This document shows positions 25,867 to 36,320 of a stretch of 64,000 nt of DNA, one piece after another. The DNA comes from Acetobacteraceae bacterium (GTDB taxonomy: Bacteria; Pseudomonadota; Alphaproteobacteria; Acetobacterales; Acetobacteraceae). The stretch's first letter is position 1; each line of letters opens with the position of its first letter. Made by a program: the position numbers and the translations under genes. The notes beneath the pieces were generated by a model. That model worked only from the letters and a program-made list of their open reading frames with translations, was not told where the DNA came from and searched no databases. The stretch lies in contig DNXO01000162.1 in NCBI GenBank assembly GCA_003506895.1, positions 114,310-178,309 on the forward strand, read 5' to 3'.

Positions 25867-27249
25867 GTGTTCGAAGCCCTTTCGGACAAACTGTCAGGCG
25901 TTTTCGACAAGCTCCGCACCCGCGGATCGCTGAACGAAGCCGACGTCACCGAAGCGCTGCGGGAAGTCCGCCTAGCGCTGCTGGACGCCGACGTCGCCCT
26001 GCCGGTGGTGCGCGATTTCATCGCCAAGGTCCGCGAACGTGCGGTCGGGGCCGAGGTTCTATCCTCGGTCACCCCCGGCCAGCAGGTCGTCAAGATCGTC
26101 AACGACGTGATGATCGAGGCTTTGGGCGGCTCCGGCGCTGTGCCCATCAATCTGAATGCCGCCGCCCCGGTGCCGATCCTGATGGTCGGCCTGCAAGGCT
26201 CCGGCAAGACCACGACCTCCGGCAAGATTGCCCGCCGGCTGTCGGAGCGCCTGAAGAAGCGCGTGCTGCTGGCCAGCTTGGACACTCAGCGCCCGGCCGC
26301 GCAGTTGCAGTTGGCGCAGTTGGCCGATCAGGCCGGCGTGCCCAGCCTGCCGATCATCGCCGGCCAGACGCCGGTCCAGATCGCGAACCGAGCGATGGAT
26401 GTCGGGCGGCGCGAAGGCTTCGACGTTGTTATTTTGGACACCGCCGGCCGCCTGTCCATCGACCAGGAGTTGATGGATGAAGTCCGGCAGGTTCGCGCCG
26501 CGACCAACCCGGCGGAAACGCTGCTGGTGGTCGATGCCATGACCGGCCAGGACGCCGTCAACACCGCCAAGGCATTCAACGACGCGCTGTCGATCACCGG
26601 CATCGTGCTGACCCGCATGGACGGCGACGCCCGCGGCGGTGCGGCCCTGTCGATGCGGGCGATCACCGGCGCCCCGATCAAGCTGATCGGCGTCGGCGAA
26701 AAACAGGACGCGCTGGAGGATTTCCACCCTGAACGCGTCGCCGGCCGCATTCTGGGCATGGGCGACATCGTCGGCCTGGTGGAACGCGCGTCTGAAACCA
26801 TCGATCAGGCGGAAGCTGAAAAGCTCGCCGCCAAGATGATGAAGGGCAAGTTTGATCTGGAGGATTATGCCAGTCAGCTTCGCCAGATCAGCAAGATGGG
26901 CAGTCTGTCCGGCATCCTTGGGATGCTGCCAGGGGTCGGCAAGATCAAGCAGCAGCTTGAAGGCGCCGATCTGGACACGAAAGTCCTGAAGCGTCAGGCG
27001 GCGATCATCTCGTCGATGACGAAGAAGGAACGGCAAACGCCGGATATCATCAAGGCCAACCGCAAGAAGCGTATCGCCGCTGGCTCCGGGACTTCGGTCC
27101 AGGAGGTCAACCGGCTGCTGAAGCAGTTCGACCAGATGTCCGACATGATGAAGAAAATGGGTAAGCTGGGGCAAAAGGGCTTGATGCGTCATGGCCTCGG
27201 CGCCCTGATGCCGAAAGGCATGTCCCAGCAGAACCGCAGACCATTCTGA
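25867..27249 (+). CDS. ffh: Signal recognition particle protein Ffh
   Basis: A 460-residue SRP54 GTPase that binds signal sequences and 4.5S RNA and delivers ribosomes to FtsY at the membrane. It has the N domain (FEALSDKLSGVFDKLRTRG), the G domain (LMVGLQGSGKTTTSGKIARR, DTAGRLSIDQEL, LTRMDGDARGGAALS) and the methionine-rich M domain (KFDLEDYASQLRQISKMG, NRLLKQFDQMSDMMKKMGKL). I chose the GTG at 25867 because the conserved N terminus begins at FEALS; a TTG 21 bases earlier is possible. It is the first gene of ffh-rpsP-rimM-trmD-rplS. Confidence 0.97.
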   Translation: MFEALSDKLSGVFDKLRTRGSLNEADVTEALREVRLALLDADVALPVVRDFIAKVRERAVGAEVLSSVTPGQQVVKIVNDVMIEALGGSGAVPINLNAAAPVPILMVGLQGSGKTTTSGKIARRLSERLKKRVLLASLDTQRPAAQLQLAQLADQAGVPSLPIIAGQTPVQIANRAMDVGRREGFDVVILDTAGRLSIDQELMDEVRQVRAATNPAETLLVVDAMTGQDAVNTAKAFNDALSITGIVLTRMDGDARGGAALSMRAITGAPIKLIGVGEKQDALEDFHPERVAGRILGMGDIVGLVERASETIDQAEAEKLAAKMMKGKFDLEDYASQLRQISKMGSLSGILGMLPGVGKIKQQLEGADLDTKVLKRQAAIISSMTKKERQTPDIIKANRKKRIAAGSGTSVQEVNRLLKQFDQMSDMMKKMGKLGQKGLMRHGLGALMPKGMSQQNRRPF

Positions 27250-27267
27250 ACCAGGAGATTTAGTTAC

Positions 27268-27609
27268 ATGGGCCTTAAGATCCGCCTCGCCCGCGCCGGT
27301 GCCAAGAAGCGTCCGTACTATCACATCGTGATCGCCGACAGCCGCAGCCCGCGCGACGGCCGCTTCATCGAGCGCGTTGGCAGCTACAACCCGATGCTGC
27401 CCGCCGAACACGAAGACCGCGTCCGCCTGCTGCCGGATCGCCTGCAGCATTGGATCGGCAACGGCGCCGTGGCGACCGAACGTGTCGCGAAGTTCCTCGG
27501 CAAGGCCGGCCTGGCCCCGATGCCCGTTTGGAATGAGCAGCCGCATCAGTCCGCGCCGAAGAAGAAAGCGCAGGAACGCGCCAAGGCCGCTGCGGCCGCT
27601 GCTGCCTAA
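27268..27609 (+). CDS. rpsP: 30S ribosomal protein S16
   Basis: A 113-residue S16, which binds 16S rRNA in the body of the small subunit. The family start [20 protein letters not shown] is present, with [20 protein letters not shown] and [18 protein letters not shown] sequence ([18 protein letters not shown]). The Lys/Ala-rich C-terminal extension is common in alphaproteobacteria. It lies 18 bases after ffh, with AGGAGA before the ATG. Confidence 0.98.
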   Translation: MGLKIRLARAGAKKRPYYHIVIADSRSPRDGRFIERVGSYNPMLPAEHEDRVRLLPDRLQHWIGNGAVATERVAKFLGKAGLAPMPVWNEQPHQSAPKKKAQERAKAAAAAAA

Positions 27610-27618
27610 GACAGATCG

Positions 27619-28155
27619 GTGCCTAACAGCCGAATCCAGTTGGGCGTGATCGGACGGGCACACGGCGTGCGCGGGTTGGTGAAGATCACCAGCCACACCG
27701 CCGACCCCGCCGATCTGACCGCGTATGGACCGTTGTCCGACGCGGAGGGGCGTTTCTATGCCCTGACCTGGAAGGCTGAAGGCGTCGCCGAGGTTGCCCG
27801 CATCGTCGATGGCGTACCGGTCAAGGTGACCGACCGCAATCAGGCCGAAAAGCTGACCAACACCCGGCTGTTCATCGACCGGTCGGCTTTGCCGCCCCCG
27901 GACGAAGACGAGTATTACCTGACGGACCTCATCGGCCTCACCGCCGTCAATGCTGCCGACAAAACGCTCGGAACAGTCTCCGTGGTGCATGACTACGGCG
28001 CTGGTGCCAGCTTCGAGATCGTTGGCGACGGGGCCACGTTGATTATTCCGTTTACCGCCGCTTGCGTCCCGACGGTCGATATCGCCGCCGGTCGTCTGGT
28101 CGTGGTGCTTCCGGATGAGGTCATCGTGCCGTCGGAAGCGGAGGAGGCCGCATGA
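27619..28155 (+). CDS. rimM: Ribosome maturation factor RimM
   Basis: A 178-residue 16S rRNA processing factor that binds S19 and assists 30S head assembly. It shows the N-terminal RimM barrel ([20 protein letters not shown]) and the PRC-barrel half ([20 protein letters not shown], then [10 protein letters not shown] and [20 protein letters not shown]). It probably starts at the GTG at 27619, nine bases after rpsP. It overlaps trmD by four bases. Confidence 0.95.
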   Translation: MPNSRIQLGVIGRAHGVRGLVKITSHTADPADLTAYGPLSDAEGRFYALTWKAEGVAEVARIVDGVPVKVTDRNQAEKLTNTRLFIDRSALPPPDEDEYYLTDLIGLTAVNAADKTLGTVSVVHDYGAGASFEIVGDGATLIIPFTAACVPTVDIAAGRLVVVLPDEVIVPSEAEEAA

Positions 28156-28838
28156 CGTGGCGCGCCTCCGTCCTGACGCTGTTTCCCGCGATGTTTCCGG
28201 GCTCGCTTGGTCAGTCTTTGGCCGGCCGAGCGCTGGAGACCGGCGTTTGGTCGCTGGATGTGACGAACATCCGCGATTTCGCCCAGGATCGGCACCGCAC
28301 CGTTGACGACACTCCGTTTGGCGGTGGCGCTGGCATGGTGCTGCGGCCGGATATCGTCGATGCGGCGGTGGACTCGGTGGCTGACGGGCGCCCGATTGTA
28401 TGCCTGACTCCCAGGGGCCGGCGCTTCACCCAGGCGGACGCCCAGCATTTCGCCGACGGGCCGGGCGTTATCCTGCTGTGCGGTCGCTACGAAGGCATCG
28501 ATCAGCGGGTCATCGAATCCCGGCAGATGCTGGAACTCAGTATCGGCGATTACGTGCTGTCCGGCGGAGAGCTCGCGGCATTGGTGCTGTTGGACAGCAT
28601 CGTGCGGCTGCTGCCCGGTGTCATGGGTGCGGCCGACAGCGCGACCGAAGAAAGCTTCTCCAGCGGATTGCTGGAATATCCCCACTACACCCGCCCCGCC
28701 GAGTGGCAGGGGCGCCGCGTGCCGGACGTGTTGCTGTCCGGTCATCACGGCGCCGTTGCCGCGTGGCGCCAGGCGGAATCCGAACGAATCACGCGCGAAC
28801 GCCGTCCCGATCTATGGGCCGTGGCCGCGAACCAATAG
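28152..28838 (+). CDS. trmD: tRNA (guanine-N1-)-methyltransferase TrmD
   Basis: A 228-residue SPOUT-class enzyme that methylates G37 of tRNAs reading CNN codons, preventing frameshifting. The deep trefoil knot that binds S-adenosylmethionine is visible as [15 protein letters not shown] and [20 protein letters not shown]. The C-terminal substrate region is [20 protein letters not shown]. The start overlaps the rimM stop (ATGA). Confidence 0.97.
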   Translation: MTWRASVLTLFPAMFPGSLGQSLAGRALETGVWSLDVTNIRDFAQDRHRTVDDTPFGGGAGMVLRPDIVDAAVDSVADGRPIVCLTPRGRRFTQADAQHFADGPGVILLCGRYEGIDQRVIESRQMLELSIGDYVLSGGELAALVLLDSIVRLLPGVMGAADSATEESFSSGLLEYPHYTRPAEWQGRRVPDVLLSGHHGAVAAWRQAESERITRERRPDLWAVAANQ

Positions 28839-28855
28839 AGAAAGGACCAAAGACC

Positions 28856-29260
28856 ATGAACATCATTCAGCAGTTCGAAGCCGAACAGATCGCGCGCCTG
28901 ACCGGTATGCGGGCCGTGCCGGACTTTATCCCTGGTGACACGCTGCGCGTTTCGGTGAAGGTTGTCGAAGGCGAGCGCACCCGCACCCAGGCATTTGAAG
29001 GCGTTTGCATCGCGCGTTCGAATAAGGGCCTGAACAGCAACTTCACGGTCCGCAAGATCAGCTATGGCGAGGGCGTGGAGCGCGTGTTCCCGCTGTATGC
29101 CCCGACGATCGCCGAGATCGCCGTGGTTCGTCGTGGCGATGTGCGCCGCGCGAAGCTGTATTACCTGCGTGGCCGCAGCGGCAAGTCGGCGCGTATCGCC
29201 GAACGCGCCCGCTCCGTGCCGACAACGGTTGCTCCGGCCGAAACCGCCGCTGCGGAGTAA
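28856..29260 (+). CDS. rplS: 50S ribosomal protein L19
   Basis: A 134-residue L19 at the 30S-50S interface. The diagnostic core is [57 protein letters not shown] and [19 protein letters not shown]. The Ala-rich tail is typical of the group. It is the last gene of the operon, followed directly by the terminator hairpin at 29267. Confidence 0.98.
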   Translation: MNIIQQFEAEQIARLTGMRAVPDFIPGDTLRVSVKVVEGERTRTQAFEGVCIARSNKGLNSNFTVRKISYGEGVERVFPLYAPTIAEIAVVRRGDVRRAKLYYLRGRSGKSARIAERARSVPTTVAPAETAAAE

Positions 29261-29266
29261 GGCCTT

Positions 29267-29306
29267 GCCGTCAGATGCCCGGCACCAGCCCGGGGCATCT
29301 GACGGC
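29267..29306 (+). terminator. Hairpin terminator of the ffh-rplS operon
   Basis: Perfect 14-bp arms GCCGTCAGATGCCC and GGGCATCTGACGGC enclose a 12-base loop, seven bases after the rplS stop and followed by CTTCGATTGT. The T-run is weak, but position and stability fit an operon-ending hairpin. Confidence 0.75.
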
Positions 29307-29499
29307 CTTCGATTGTAGATCACATGGCCTGGACGGGGGCGATATCCACTCGCATTAGCTCGCGGATATCGCTCGCTTGCCTTGTTTGATCGCGTGCTTC
29401 ACGGCTTCGGTAATTCCACCTGCGCGGTTCACGCTCAACGCCGGGCCATGACGCGTCATTGTGTGCGAAGTTGGTTTGGCCCGACCAACGGCAGGACCT

Positions 29500-31878
29500 T
29501 CAGGCCGCCTGCTGAACCGCCACCAGGAATTTCGCCACTTCCTCCTTCAGCGTTGTCGCCTGGCTGGTTACCTCGGTCGCCGCATCCAGCACCCCGGTCG
29601 CGCGACTACCGGTCTCCTCCACGACATGAGTCACCGCGGCGATGTTGCTGTTGACCTCGGCGGTGCCAGCCGCGGCGTGTTGTACCGCCTTTGCGATCGA
29701 GCTCGTGGCCGCGCCCTGCTCCTCGACTGATCCGGCGATGATCGTGGCGATCTCATTCATGCGCTGGATCGTGCCGCTGATCGATCGCAGGGCCGTCACG
29801 GCCTGATTGGTCGCCTGCTGCATGGCTGTGATCTGGCCGCCGATTTCCTGGGTGGCCGTCGCCGTTTGCGTGGCCAGGTTCTTCACTTCCCCCGCGACAA
29901 CGGCGAAGCCTTTGCCGGCCTCACCGGCACGAGCGGCCTCGATCGTGGCATTCAGGGCGAGCAGGTTGGTGCGCGCCGCGATGTCGCTGATCAGCCGCAC
30001 GACAGCACTGATCCGGTCGGCCGCCTCGCTCAAACTGCTGACGCTGGCGTCCGTTGCTTCGGCCTCGGATACCGCCATGCCGGCGATCTGCGCGGACTCA
30101 GCCACCTGACGCGCGATCTCGGCGACAGACACGGACACCTCCTCGGCGCCCGCCGCCGCCGTGCTGACACTTCTGGAGGCTTGGTCGGACGCGGCCGACA
30201 CCGCCATTGTCCGCTGACCCGCGGCAACGGCACTCTCTCGCATCGCCGACGCGGCCTGACACATTCCGGCGGCGGATTCGGCGACAATCCGGGTAATCGC
30301 GCCCACGCTTTCCTCGAACTGCTGAACCAGCCGAACCTGCGCGGTTGCCCGCCGCCAGGTGAGCAAAGGCCCCGCATAGTCGCCCGACCGATCGAAGATG
30401 GCACTGATGCGGAGATCCAAATCCTCCTGTCCCAGTTTGATCCGCGTCCGGTGGGGTAGATTGGCCGGATCGGCGATCAGATCGCGCTGGAGGTGCGCCT
30501 CGGGATGAAACACATCGATCGGCTGGCCGACCAGATCATCGACCGTCACAGTCAACCGGTCCTGGACCAACCGCAGGATTTGCGTGGCCTCGGCATTCAC
30601 ATAGGTAATCCGGCATTCGCCCACGGCTTCGGCTGTCATGACGCCCACCGGCAACTGCTCGATCATCTGGGCCTGGATGAAGGTCTGCCGCATGACCTCG
30701 CGCAGGGCTTCGATGGACTGCGCCATGCGGCCGATCTCATCTCCCCATGCCGTGAAGGGCACGATTTCATCAGTTCTTCCGCCGGCAATTGCCTGAACGA
30801 CCCGCGTCAGGCGCCGAATTGGACTGGCCAGCATGTACGTAACGACCGTTCCCAGCGTGACCATCAGCAGCGTGATCACGGCGGCCATGACCAGGATATT
30901 GTTGGACGCCGCCGTGCCAGCTTCCCTGGCGATATCGGACGCGTCGCGTCCGCGTTCGGCTGCCATCTGTGCCAGCCTCTCAAAAGCCCCCTGCATCGCC
31001 TGGCTGGCGGATTCGACATCGGTCCCGGCCGCCTGATCCAGCGCGGCCGACATCGCGACAAGGTCGTTCGAGGCTGCCTCGATCCCCTTGCCGATCGTAT
31101 CGACCATACGTACATCCGTCTTGATCGCCGCTGAGTCCGCCCCAAACGAGATGACCGCCATGCTCGCCTCGGCATCGGCGATCGCGTCGCGAATATCATT
31201 GGCAGCCGATTTGTTTCCCGTGGCCATGAACATCATAGCAGCCGCCTGTACACGGCTCAGCGCCAAACGATAACGATTGGCGGCCTCGATATTCGGGTCC
31301 CGCTGATCGGCCAGAGCTGCCGCACCGCCCTCTCGGACGGACGCGACGCCAGTGACCGCCGCGGTTCCGCGAGCAAGCTCATCCATCAAGGTCGCGATCG
31401 CGGTTTCGAATATTGGACGAGCCTGGAACAGCCGTTTCTGGCGCGCGGTCAGCAGGTTGTCGCGCAGGGCCGCTGCGCGTTTCACCGCATCCAGCAGCCC
31501 GTCGAGACGCGACACCGCCTCCTCGACAAGGGGTTGGTCCGGGCCGGCATCCACCTCTCGCAGTAACCCCCTCGCGGTTTCGGTCTGCTTGACCGCGCGT
31601 TCAACCGCGGAGCGGACACCGGCAACGCCCTGCTGGCTCTGGAGTTCTCTTGCCACCACCCGCAGTTCCTGCGCGGCGATCAGACCAAGCTGCACCTGAC
31701 GCTCGACGGCTGACTGTGCGGCGGCGCGACGCTGCATCGTAACAACGAAGTCCAGGCGGTTGAACCCGAACCACGAAACGCCAGCCAGCAGCGTCAGCGC
31801 ACCTGCCACCGTTGTCGCCAGCTTGAAGCCGATCGGCAGATCGCGAACCAGACGCACCGGCATAAAAAGCCACCCCAT
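29500..31878 (-). CDS. Methyl-accepting chemotaxis protein
   Basis: A 792-residue transmembrane chemoreceptor. It has an N-terminal membrane helix (about residues 14-36), a long helical periplasmic sensor (about 40-325), a second membrane helix (about 330-352), a HAMP domain ([16 protein letters not shown]), a PAS-like segment (about 410-520, with [18 protein letters not shown]) and a signalling coiled coil. The coiled coil contains the trimer tip [20 protein letters not shown] and [19 protein letters not shown]. It would signal to a CheA/CheW complex to bias motility. GAAGGAG precedes the ATG. It begins 41 bases after an unknown multipass membrane protein on the same strand, so both may handle the same ligand. 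No CheR-binding pentapeptide is seen at the C terminus. Confidence 0.93.
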   Translation of the reverse strand: MGWLFMPVRLVRDLPIGFKLATTVAGALTLLAGVSWFGFNRLDFVVTMQRRAAAQSAVERQVQLGLIAAQELRVVARELQSQQGVAGVRSAVERAVKQTETARGLLREVDAGPDQPLVEEAVSRLDGLLDAVKRAAALRDNLLTARQKRLFQARPIFETAIATLMDELARGTAAVTGVASVREGGAAALADQRDPNIEAANRYRLALSRVQAAAMMFMATGNKSAANDIRDAIADAEASMAVISFGADSAAIKTDVRMVDTIGKGIEAASNDLVAMSAALDQAAGTDVESASQAMQGAFERLAQMAAERGRDASDIAREAGTAASNNILVMAAVITLLMVTLGTVVTYMLASPIRRLTRVVQAIAGGRTDEIVPFTAWGDEIGRMAQSIEALREVMRQTFIQAQMIEQLPVGVMTAEAVGECRITYVNAEATQILRLVQDRLTVTVDDLVGQPIDVFHPEAHLQRDLIADPANLPHRTRIKLGQEDLDLRISAIFDRSGDYAGPLLTWRRATAQVRLVQQFEESVGAITRIVAESAAGMCQAASAMRESAVAAGQRTMAVSAASDQASRSVSTAAAGAEEVSVSVAEIARQVAESAQIAGMAVSEAEATDASVSSLSEAADRISAVVRLISDIAARTNLLALNATIEAARAGEAGKGFAVVAGEVKNLATQTATATQEIGGQITAMQQATNQAVTALRSISGTIQRMNEIATIIAGSVEEQGAATSSIAKAVQHAAAGTAEVNSNIAAVTHVVEETGSRATGVLDAATEVTSQATTLKEEVAKFLVAVQQAA

Positions 31879-31919
31879 TGTCTTCTCCTTCGAGAGGGGA
31901 TGACGCTAGCCGCAAGAAG

Positions 31920-33407
31920 TTAAAGAACGGTGAACAGCGCGGCGATTACGAGCCATGAAAACACCAGCGCGGAAAAGGTAAACGCGGCGTTCCACGCGGT
32001 GCTGACGGTCCAGGGGGAGACACCGGCCCACCGGGCCGTGGTAATGGCTGAGGCGGACATTGGCGTCATGCTGACCCCCAGGCCCCAGCCCAGCATACAG
32101 GCGAACGCCAGGATGGCTGGTGAGATGCCAAACGCCGCCGGGTTCGGCATGGCCGCCCCAAGCAGCGCGATCACGGCAACCGGGTTCAGCCCAAGCTGAC
32201 CGGTGGCAATCAGGATGACCGGGACCAGCAGGGGGACCGCGACTGGCGGCAAATGGCCGATGACCGGTGCCAGGCCGGCCACCGGCAGCGCACCTCCGAC
32301 AGCGACCCCCATGAAGCCGGAACCGGCGAGCACGGTTGCCTCGGACCGGAAGTTCGGGACGCGCAGGAAGAAGCGGCCCGCTCGCCGCCGTAGCACGCCG
32401 ATTGTTCGGGCGAGGTGGTTCGCGCCGCCAACGAAGCGCCATGCCTGGACGATCGCCCAGCCCAGGCCCACCAGCGGCACGGTCAGCGTGACCGCCGCGA
32501 CCAGCGAAACGCCCATGACGATACTGCCCAGTTCGGCCAGCAGCATGACAAGCCCGACCAGTGCGAGGATTCGCAAGTGAATGGACCAGGACTCGGTGGT
32601 CACCGGGCGCTTGCCGCCGGACGTGGCGACGCGGGCCGCCGAAAGCCGGTCCTCCAGCCAGCCGATCACGGCCATGCCGATGGAAACCACGAAAGCGATC
32701 GGCAGCAGCATCCGCATCGGCGCGGCCGGCACGGCGGTGGAGACAACGGCGGTCATCAGGTTCAGCGGGCTCCAGCAGTTCATCACCGCGAAGCCGCGAT
32801 AGATCGCCATCAGCATCCGACGGGTGCGGAGCGCCCGTATCGCCTCCGAACCGCCGGCGGCTTGCAGGGTGTTGGCGCGCATCACCATGGCACCGAGGAG
32901 TTCGATCGCGCCGTATGACAGGATGATCCCGAACAGGTGGCCGCCGCCGGTCAGTGCGGCGTAACGGCGCCCGGGCGGCTGGGCCACGAGGTGCTGACCG
33001 CAGCGCCGGACCAGTTTGCTGGTCTCCGCCGCGTCGCGCAGGGACGACAGCGCGAGGAAGAAGGCGCCGTATGCGGCCCCCCGGCGCCAGGCGGCCAGGA
33101 ATAAACCAACCGGGTCGGCGGCTGTCGCGACCCCGATCAGGCCAATGCCCGTCAACGCCAGGAACAGAATTTGGGCGTAACGGCGCTGGCGGGGGAATTC
33201 CAGGATCAGGAAAACGAGTATCGCAATACCCGCCAGATCGCCCGCGAGCGCCACGTGACCGAACTGGTCCAGCAATGTGGCGGCCCAGGCAAGGACATAG
33301 GCACTGGCGCTGAGTGTGTCGCGAGAGGGAACGGTCAAGCGGGAAGCTTCATCCAAGGATACGCGCCGGGGCCGGGGCACAAGAGTCCGGATTGTTGTTT
33401 TCCGCAA
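31920..33407 (-). CDS. Multipass membrane protein, putative transporter of unknown substrate
   Basis: A 495-residue protein with roughly twelve hydrophobic segments arranged in two halves. Small-residue-rich re-entrant-like stretches (ALTGGGHLFGIILSYGAIEL in the first half, MGWGLGVSMTPMSASAITTA-like sequence as ACMLGWGLGVSMTPMSASAI in the second) recall ion transporter superfamily permeases, but I cannot name a family. The start is uncertain: the first in-frame candidate is a TTG at 33407. The 30 residues before the first membrane segment are basic and polar. It is upstream of the chemoreceptor gene and probably co-transcribed with it. No enzyme genes that would reveal a substrate are attached. 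Confidence 0.6.
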   Translation of the reverse strand: MRKTTIRTLVPRPRRVSLDEASRLTVPSRDTLSASAYVLAWAATLLDQFGHVALAGDLAGIAILVFLILEFPRQRRYAQILFLALTGIGLIGVATAADPVGLFLAAWRRGAAYGAFFLALSSLRDAAETSKLVRRCGQHLVAQPPGRRYAALTGGGHLFGIILSYGAIELLGAMVMRANTLQAAGGSEAIRALRTRRMLMAIYRGFAVMNCWSPLNLMTAVVSTAVPAAPMRMLLPIAFVVSIGMAVIGWLEDRLSAARVATSGGKRPVTTESWSIHLRILALVGLVMLLAELGSIVMGVSLVAAVTLTVPLVGLGWAIVQAWRFVGGANHLARTIGVLRRRAGRFFLRVPNFRSEATVLAGSGFMGVAVGGALPVAGLAPVIGHLPPVAVPLLVPVILIATGQLGLNPVAVIALLGAAMPNPAAFGISPAILAFACMLGWGLGVSMTPMSASAITTARWAGVSPWTVSTAWNAAFTFSALVFSWLVIAALFTVL

Positions 33408-33453
33408 GTCCTCTTCCCCGTTGGCCGCCCCCTCCGACGTGACGCCAGGAAGG

Positions 33454-33480
33454 TTCGGGGGCGACTGAACCGCCCCCGAA
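33454..33480. terminator. Hairpin between copper chaperone gene and the transporter gene
   Basis: Perfect 10-bp arms TTCGGGGGCG and CGCCCCCGAA enclose a 7-base loop, just after the stop of the minus-strand copper-chaperone gene at 33487. It separates that transcript from the downstream transporter-chemoreceptor pair. Confidence 0.6.
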
Positions 33481-33486
33481 GTTTCC

Positions 33487-34002
33487 TTACATTTTCATGT
33501 GGTCATGATTCCCCATCGGGGCGCCATGCGCCATGCCCTGCACCGTGACATCCACCGTCACCGGCGCGGCATGGGCGAACCGCAGCGTCAGCGGAAAGCT
33601 CTGCCCCGCGACGAGCGGTTGCTTCAATCCAATCAACATGATGTGGTAACCGCCCGGCACGAACGTCACCATGCCGTGCGCCGGAATGGGCACGCCCGCG
33701 ACCGATCGCATTTTCATGACACCGTTATCGTTGATGGTTTCATGCACCTCGACCGTCGTGGCAACCTGCGCGCTGACGCCGACCAGCGTGTCGGACTGAT
33801 CGCCGCCCATCAGCGTCACATACGCCGCCCCTGTGGTGGCGGCGCCGGCCGACGCACGTGCCCAGGCTTCGTGGACCATCACGCCGCTGTCCGCGACCAT
33901 CACGATCCCGGTGGGCGCCGCGGCATGAACGATCGGCGGGAGACCGAGCATTGCGGCCGCCGCGATGCACGCGGCGGCGAAAGATGAAGAGGATATCGGC
34001 AT
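33487..34002 (-). CDS. Periplasmic copper chaperone PCu(A)C
   Basis: A 171-residue exported protein with a Sec signal peptide (residues 1-28, ending IVHAAAPT) and a cupredoxin-like PCu(A)C domain. Copper ligands fit the HxnMx21-22HxM pattern: VEVHETINDNGVMKM, PAHGMVTFVPGG, then YHIMLIGLKQPL. A second His/Met-rich tail, NHDHMKM, ends the protein. PCu(A)C proteins deliver Cu(I) to cytochrome c oxidase CuA or CuB sites. It is downstream of a DUF2946-type gene, a pairing common in copper loci. Confidence 0.88.
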   Translation of the reverse strand: MPISSSSFAAACIAAAAMLGLPPIVHAAAPTGIVMVADSGVMVHEAWARASAGAATTGAAYVTLMGGDQSDTLVGVSAQVATTVEVHETINDNGVMKMRSVAGVPIPAHGMVTFVPGGYHIMLIGLKQPLVAGQSFPLTLRFAHAAPVTVDVTVQGMAHGAPMGNHDHMKM

Positions 34003-34048
34003 TGGGAAACCCTATCTGACTGAACATTGGAAATTCGAACGGACGAAC

Positions 34049-34420
34049 TCAGATGTCAGATGGGGGAGCCCGAGCCCGGGGCATCCCGAGATCGCAGCCG
34101 TTGTTGACGTATAGTTCCGGTTGACCTTGCACCGCGATGCTGACGACCAAAGGCAAACGCAGTGCGATTTGTTCCGGCAGCAACGCGATGCCAGCCTGAT
34201 CCCCATGCACGACCTGGCACAGCAGGCAGACATCGCAATCCGTCGCTGGCGGTCCAGGATAGCCTGGGTCGCCCTGACCGCTGTGGCAGATCGCGACCAA
34301 GGCCATCCACCGTGGACCGAAGTCAGCCGGTATGGCCTGCCCACGCGAAAGCAACCCAAACAACGCAAGAAACGCGAGCATCGGGGCCGGCCATCGCCGT
34401 ATGGAAACCGATCGCGGCAT
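34049..34420 (-). CDS. DUF2946-type membrane-anchored protein with Cys motif
   Basis: A 123-residue protein with one N-terminal hydrophobic segment (PAPMLAFLALFGLLSRGQAI) and the motif TDCDVCLLCQVVHG (CxxCxxC), followed by a second hydrophobic stretch. It ends RARAPPSDI, the arginine-alanine-proline tail seen in this family. DUF2946 proteins often neighbour copper chaperones and TonB receptors. The function is unknown; metal handling at the membrane or periplasm is inferred from the PCu(A)C neighbour 46 bases downstream. I chose the ATG at 34420 over one 45 bases upstream; AAAAGG precedes it closely. Confidence 0.65.
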   Translation of the reverse strand: MPRSVSIRRWPAPMLAFLALFGLLSRGQAIPADFGPRWMALVAICHSGQGDPGYPGPPATDCDVCLLCQVVHGDQAGIALLPEQIALRLPLVVSIAVQGQPELYVNNGCDLGMPRARAPPSDI

Positions 34421-34617
34421 CCTTTTGCTTGAACCACGGGCCTGCGCGCGTGACAAGCCTATCATCTTGGCAAACCAGCCGCATGATGCCAGGAATGGCT
34501 CGGCATCGTCATATTGGTTTGGGCATAGCGACGCCCTGCTCGGTTGAAGGACCGGATGGCTGATGCCATGTGTCGGGTCCGTCGGCTGATGCAGCCCGAG
34601 AACAAAGGACAGGAAAC

Positions 34618-36051
34618 ATGTATTCTGACGTTTCGCTTTTCATTGATGGCTCCTGGGGTCCCGCCGCGGGCGGCCGCACCATCGACGTGGTCAATCCTGC
34701 CACCGGGGACAAGATCGGCACGGTTCCGCACGCCGCGCTGTCAGACTTGGATCGCGCGCTGGAAGCCGCCGACAAAGGCTTCAAGGTTTGGCGGAAGATC
34801 TCCGCATATGACCGCTCCAAGGTGATGCGCAAGGCCGCCGATATCCTGCGCGAACGCGCCGACAACATCGCTCGGCTGCTCACCATGGAACAGGGCAAGC
34901 CGTTCGCCGAGGCCAAGGGCGAAGTGCTAGCCGGCGCCGACGTGATCGACTGGTTCGCCGAGGAAGCCCGCCGCGCCTATGGCCGCGTTATCCCGGCCCG
35001 CGCCGAGGGCGTGTATCAGCTAGTGATCAAGGAACCGGTCGGTCCGGTCGCCGCGTTCACGCCGTGGAACTTCCCGATCAACCAGGTGGTACGCAAACTG
35101 TCCGCCGCGCTGGCCGCCGGATGCTCCATCATCGTCAAGGCGCCCGAGGAAACCCCGGCCTCGCCGGCCGAGCTGATCCGAGCATTCGCCGATGCCGGCG
35201 TGCCGGCCGGGACGATCAATCTGGTTTACGGGATCCCGTCGGAGATTTCCGAGTACCTGATCCCGCACCCGGTCATCAGGAAGATGTCGTTCACCGGCTC
35301 CACCGTCGTGGGCAAGCAACTCGCCGCGCTTGCCGGCGCCCACATGAAGCGGGTGACGATGGAACTGGGCGGCCACGCCCCGGCGATTGTGTTCGACGAC
35401 GCCGACGTGGACCTCGCCAGCCGCATGCTGGCCGGCGCGAAGTATCGCAATGCCGGGCAGGTCTGCGTGTCGCCAACCCGCATGCTGGTGCAGGAAAAGG
35501 TCTATGAGCAGTTCGTCGAAGGGTTCGTTGCCTACACGAAGAAGCTGAAAGTCGGCGATGGGTTGGAGTCCGGCACCACGATGGGGCCGCTGGCCAATCC
35601 GCGGCGCATCACGGCGATGGAAACATTCATCGGCGATGCCCAGCAAAAGGGCGCGACCGTGCGCACCGGTGGCAACCGCATCGGCAACAAGGGCAATTTC
35701 TTCGAGCCGACGGTTCTGACCGACATCCCGATGGAAGCCCGCGTGCTGCATGAGGAACCGTTCGGCCCGCTGGCGCTGATCTCGCCATTCCGCAGCCTGG
35801 ATGACGTGGTGACCGAGGCCAACCGCCTGCCGTTCGGCTTGGCGTCCTATGCCTTCACCCGGTCGGCCAAGACCGCGAACGCCATCGCCAGTTCGGTTGA
35901 AGCCGGCATGATGACCATCAACCACATGGGTCTGGCCCTGCCGGAAGTGCCGTTCGGCGGGATCAAGGACTCGGGCTATGGGTCAGAGGGTGGGTCCGAG
36001 GCGATCGAGGCCTATCTGAACACCAAGTTCGTCACGCAAGCCGGGCTGTAA
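34618..36051 (+). CDS. NAD(P)-dependent aldehyde dehydrogenase (succinate-semialdehyde dehydrogenase-like)
   Basis: A 477-residue ALDH-superfamily enzyme. The catalytic Cys is in [15 protein letters not shown] and the general-base Glu in [18 protein letters not shown]. The NAD-binding region is [20 protein letters not shown] with the glycine motif [14 protein letters not shown], and the tail has [12 protein letters not shown] and [15 protein letters not shown]. The GabD-like pattern suggests oxidation of succinate semialdehyde or a related semialdehyde. The ATG at 34618 has AAAGGACAGG upstream. It is a single-gene unit ended by the terminator at 36064. The exact substrate is unproven. Confidence 0.88.
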   Translation: MYSDVSLFIDGSWGPAAGGRTIDVVNPATGDKIGTVPHAALSDLDRALEAADKGFKVWRKISAYDRSKVMRKAADILRERADNIARLLTMEQGKPFAEAKGEVLAGADVIDWFAEEARRAYGRVIPARAEGVYQLVIKEPVGPVAAFTPWNFPINQVVRKLSAALAAGCSIIVKAPEETPASPAELIRAFADAGVPAGTINLVYGIPSEISEYLIPHPVIRKMSFTGSTVVGKQLAALAGAHMKRVTMELGGHAPAIVFDDADVDLASRMLAGAKYRNAGQVCVSPTRMLVQEKVYEQFVEGFVAYTKKLKVGDGLESGTTMGPLANPRRITAMETFIGDAQQKGATVRTGGNRIGNKGNFFEPTVLTDIPMEARVLHEEPFGPLALISPFRSLDDVVTEANRLPFGLASYAFTRSAKTANAIASSVEAGMMTINHMGLALPEVPFGGIKDSGYGSEGGSEAIEAYLNTKFVTQAGL

Positions 36052-36063
36052 GGCTGGATGCAG

Positions 36064-36098
36064 CGGCCGGCGGCAACTCCCGCCGGCCGTTTGCTTTT
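36064..36098 (+). terminator. Intrinsic terminator of the aldehyde dehydrogenase gene
   Basis: Perfect 10-bp GC-rich arms CGGCCGGCGG and CCGCCGGCCG enclose a 6-base loop and are followed by TTTGCTTTT, a textbook Rho-independent terminator 12 bases after the stop. Confidence 0.88.
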
Positions 36099-36320
36099 CA
36101 GACATCGGCCATAACGTCCGAATCCTTCGCCGCCGCGAAGGCTTCTATGCAGGGCTTCGGCACCAGTTCCTCAACCACTTTGTTGGTGATCGCGACGGGG
36201 ATCTGGAGACGGGCGAAAAACGTCACCCTATGGCTCGATCAAGAACGCCGCGTGAAGCGGCGATGTCGCTGTCGTACGCGTTGTTAACGGTTTCTCAGTC
36301 ATTGTGGTCCACAAATGGAA

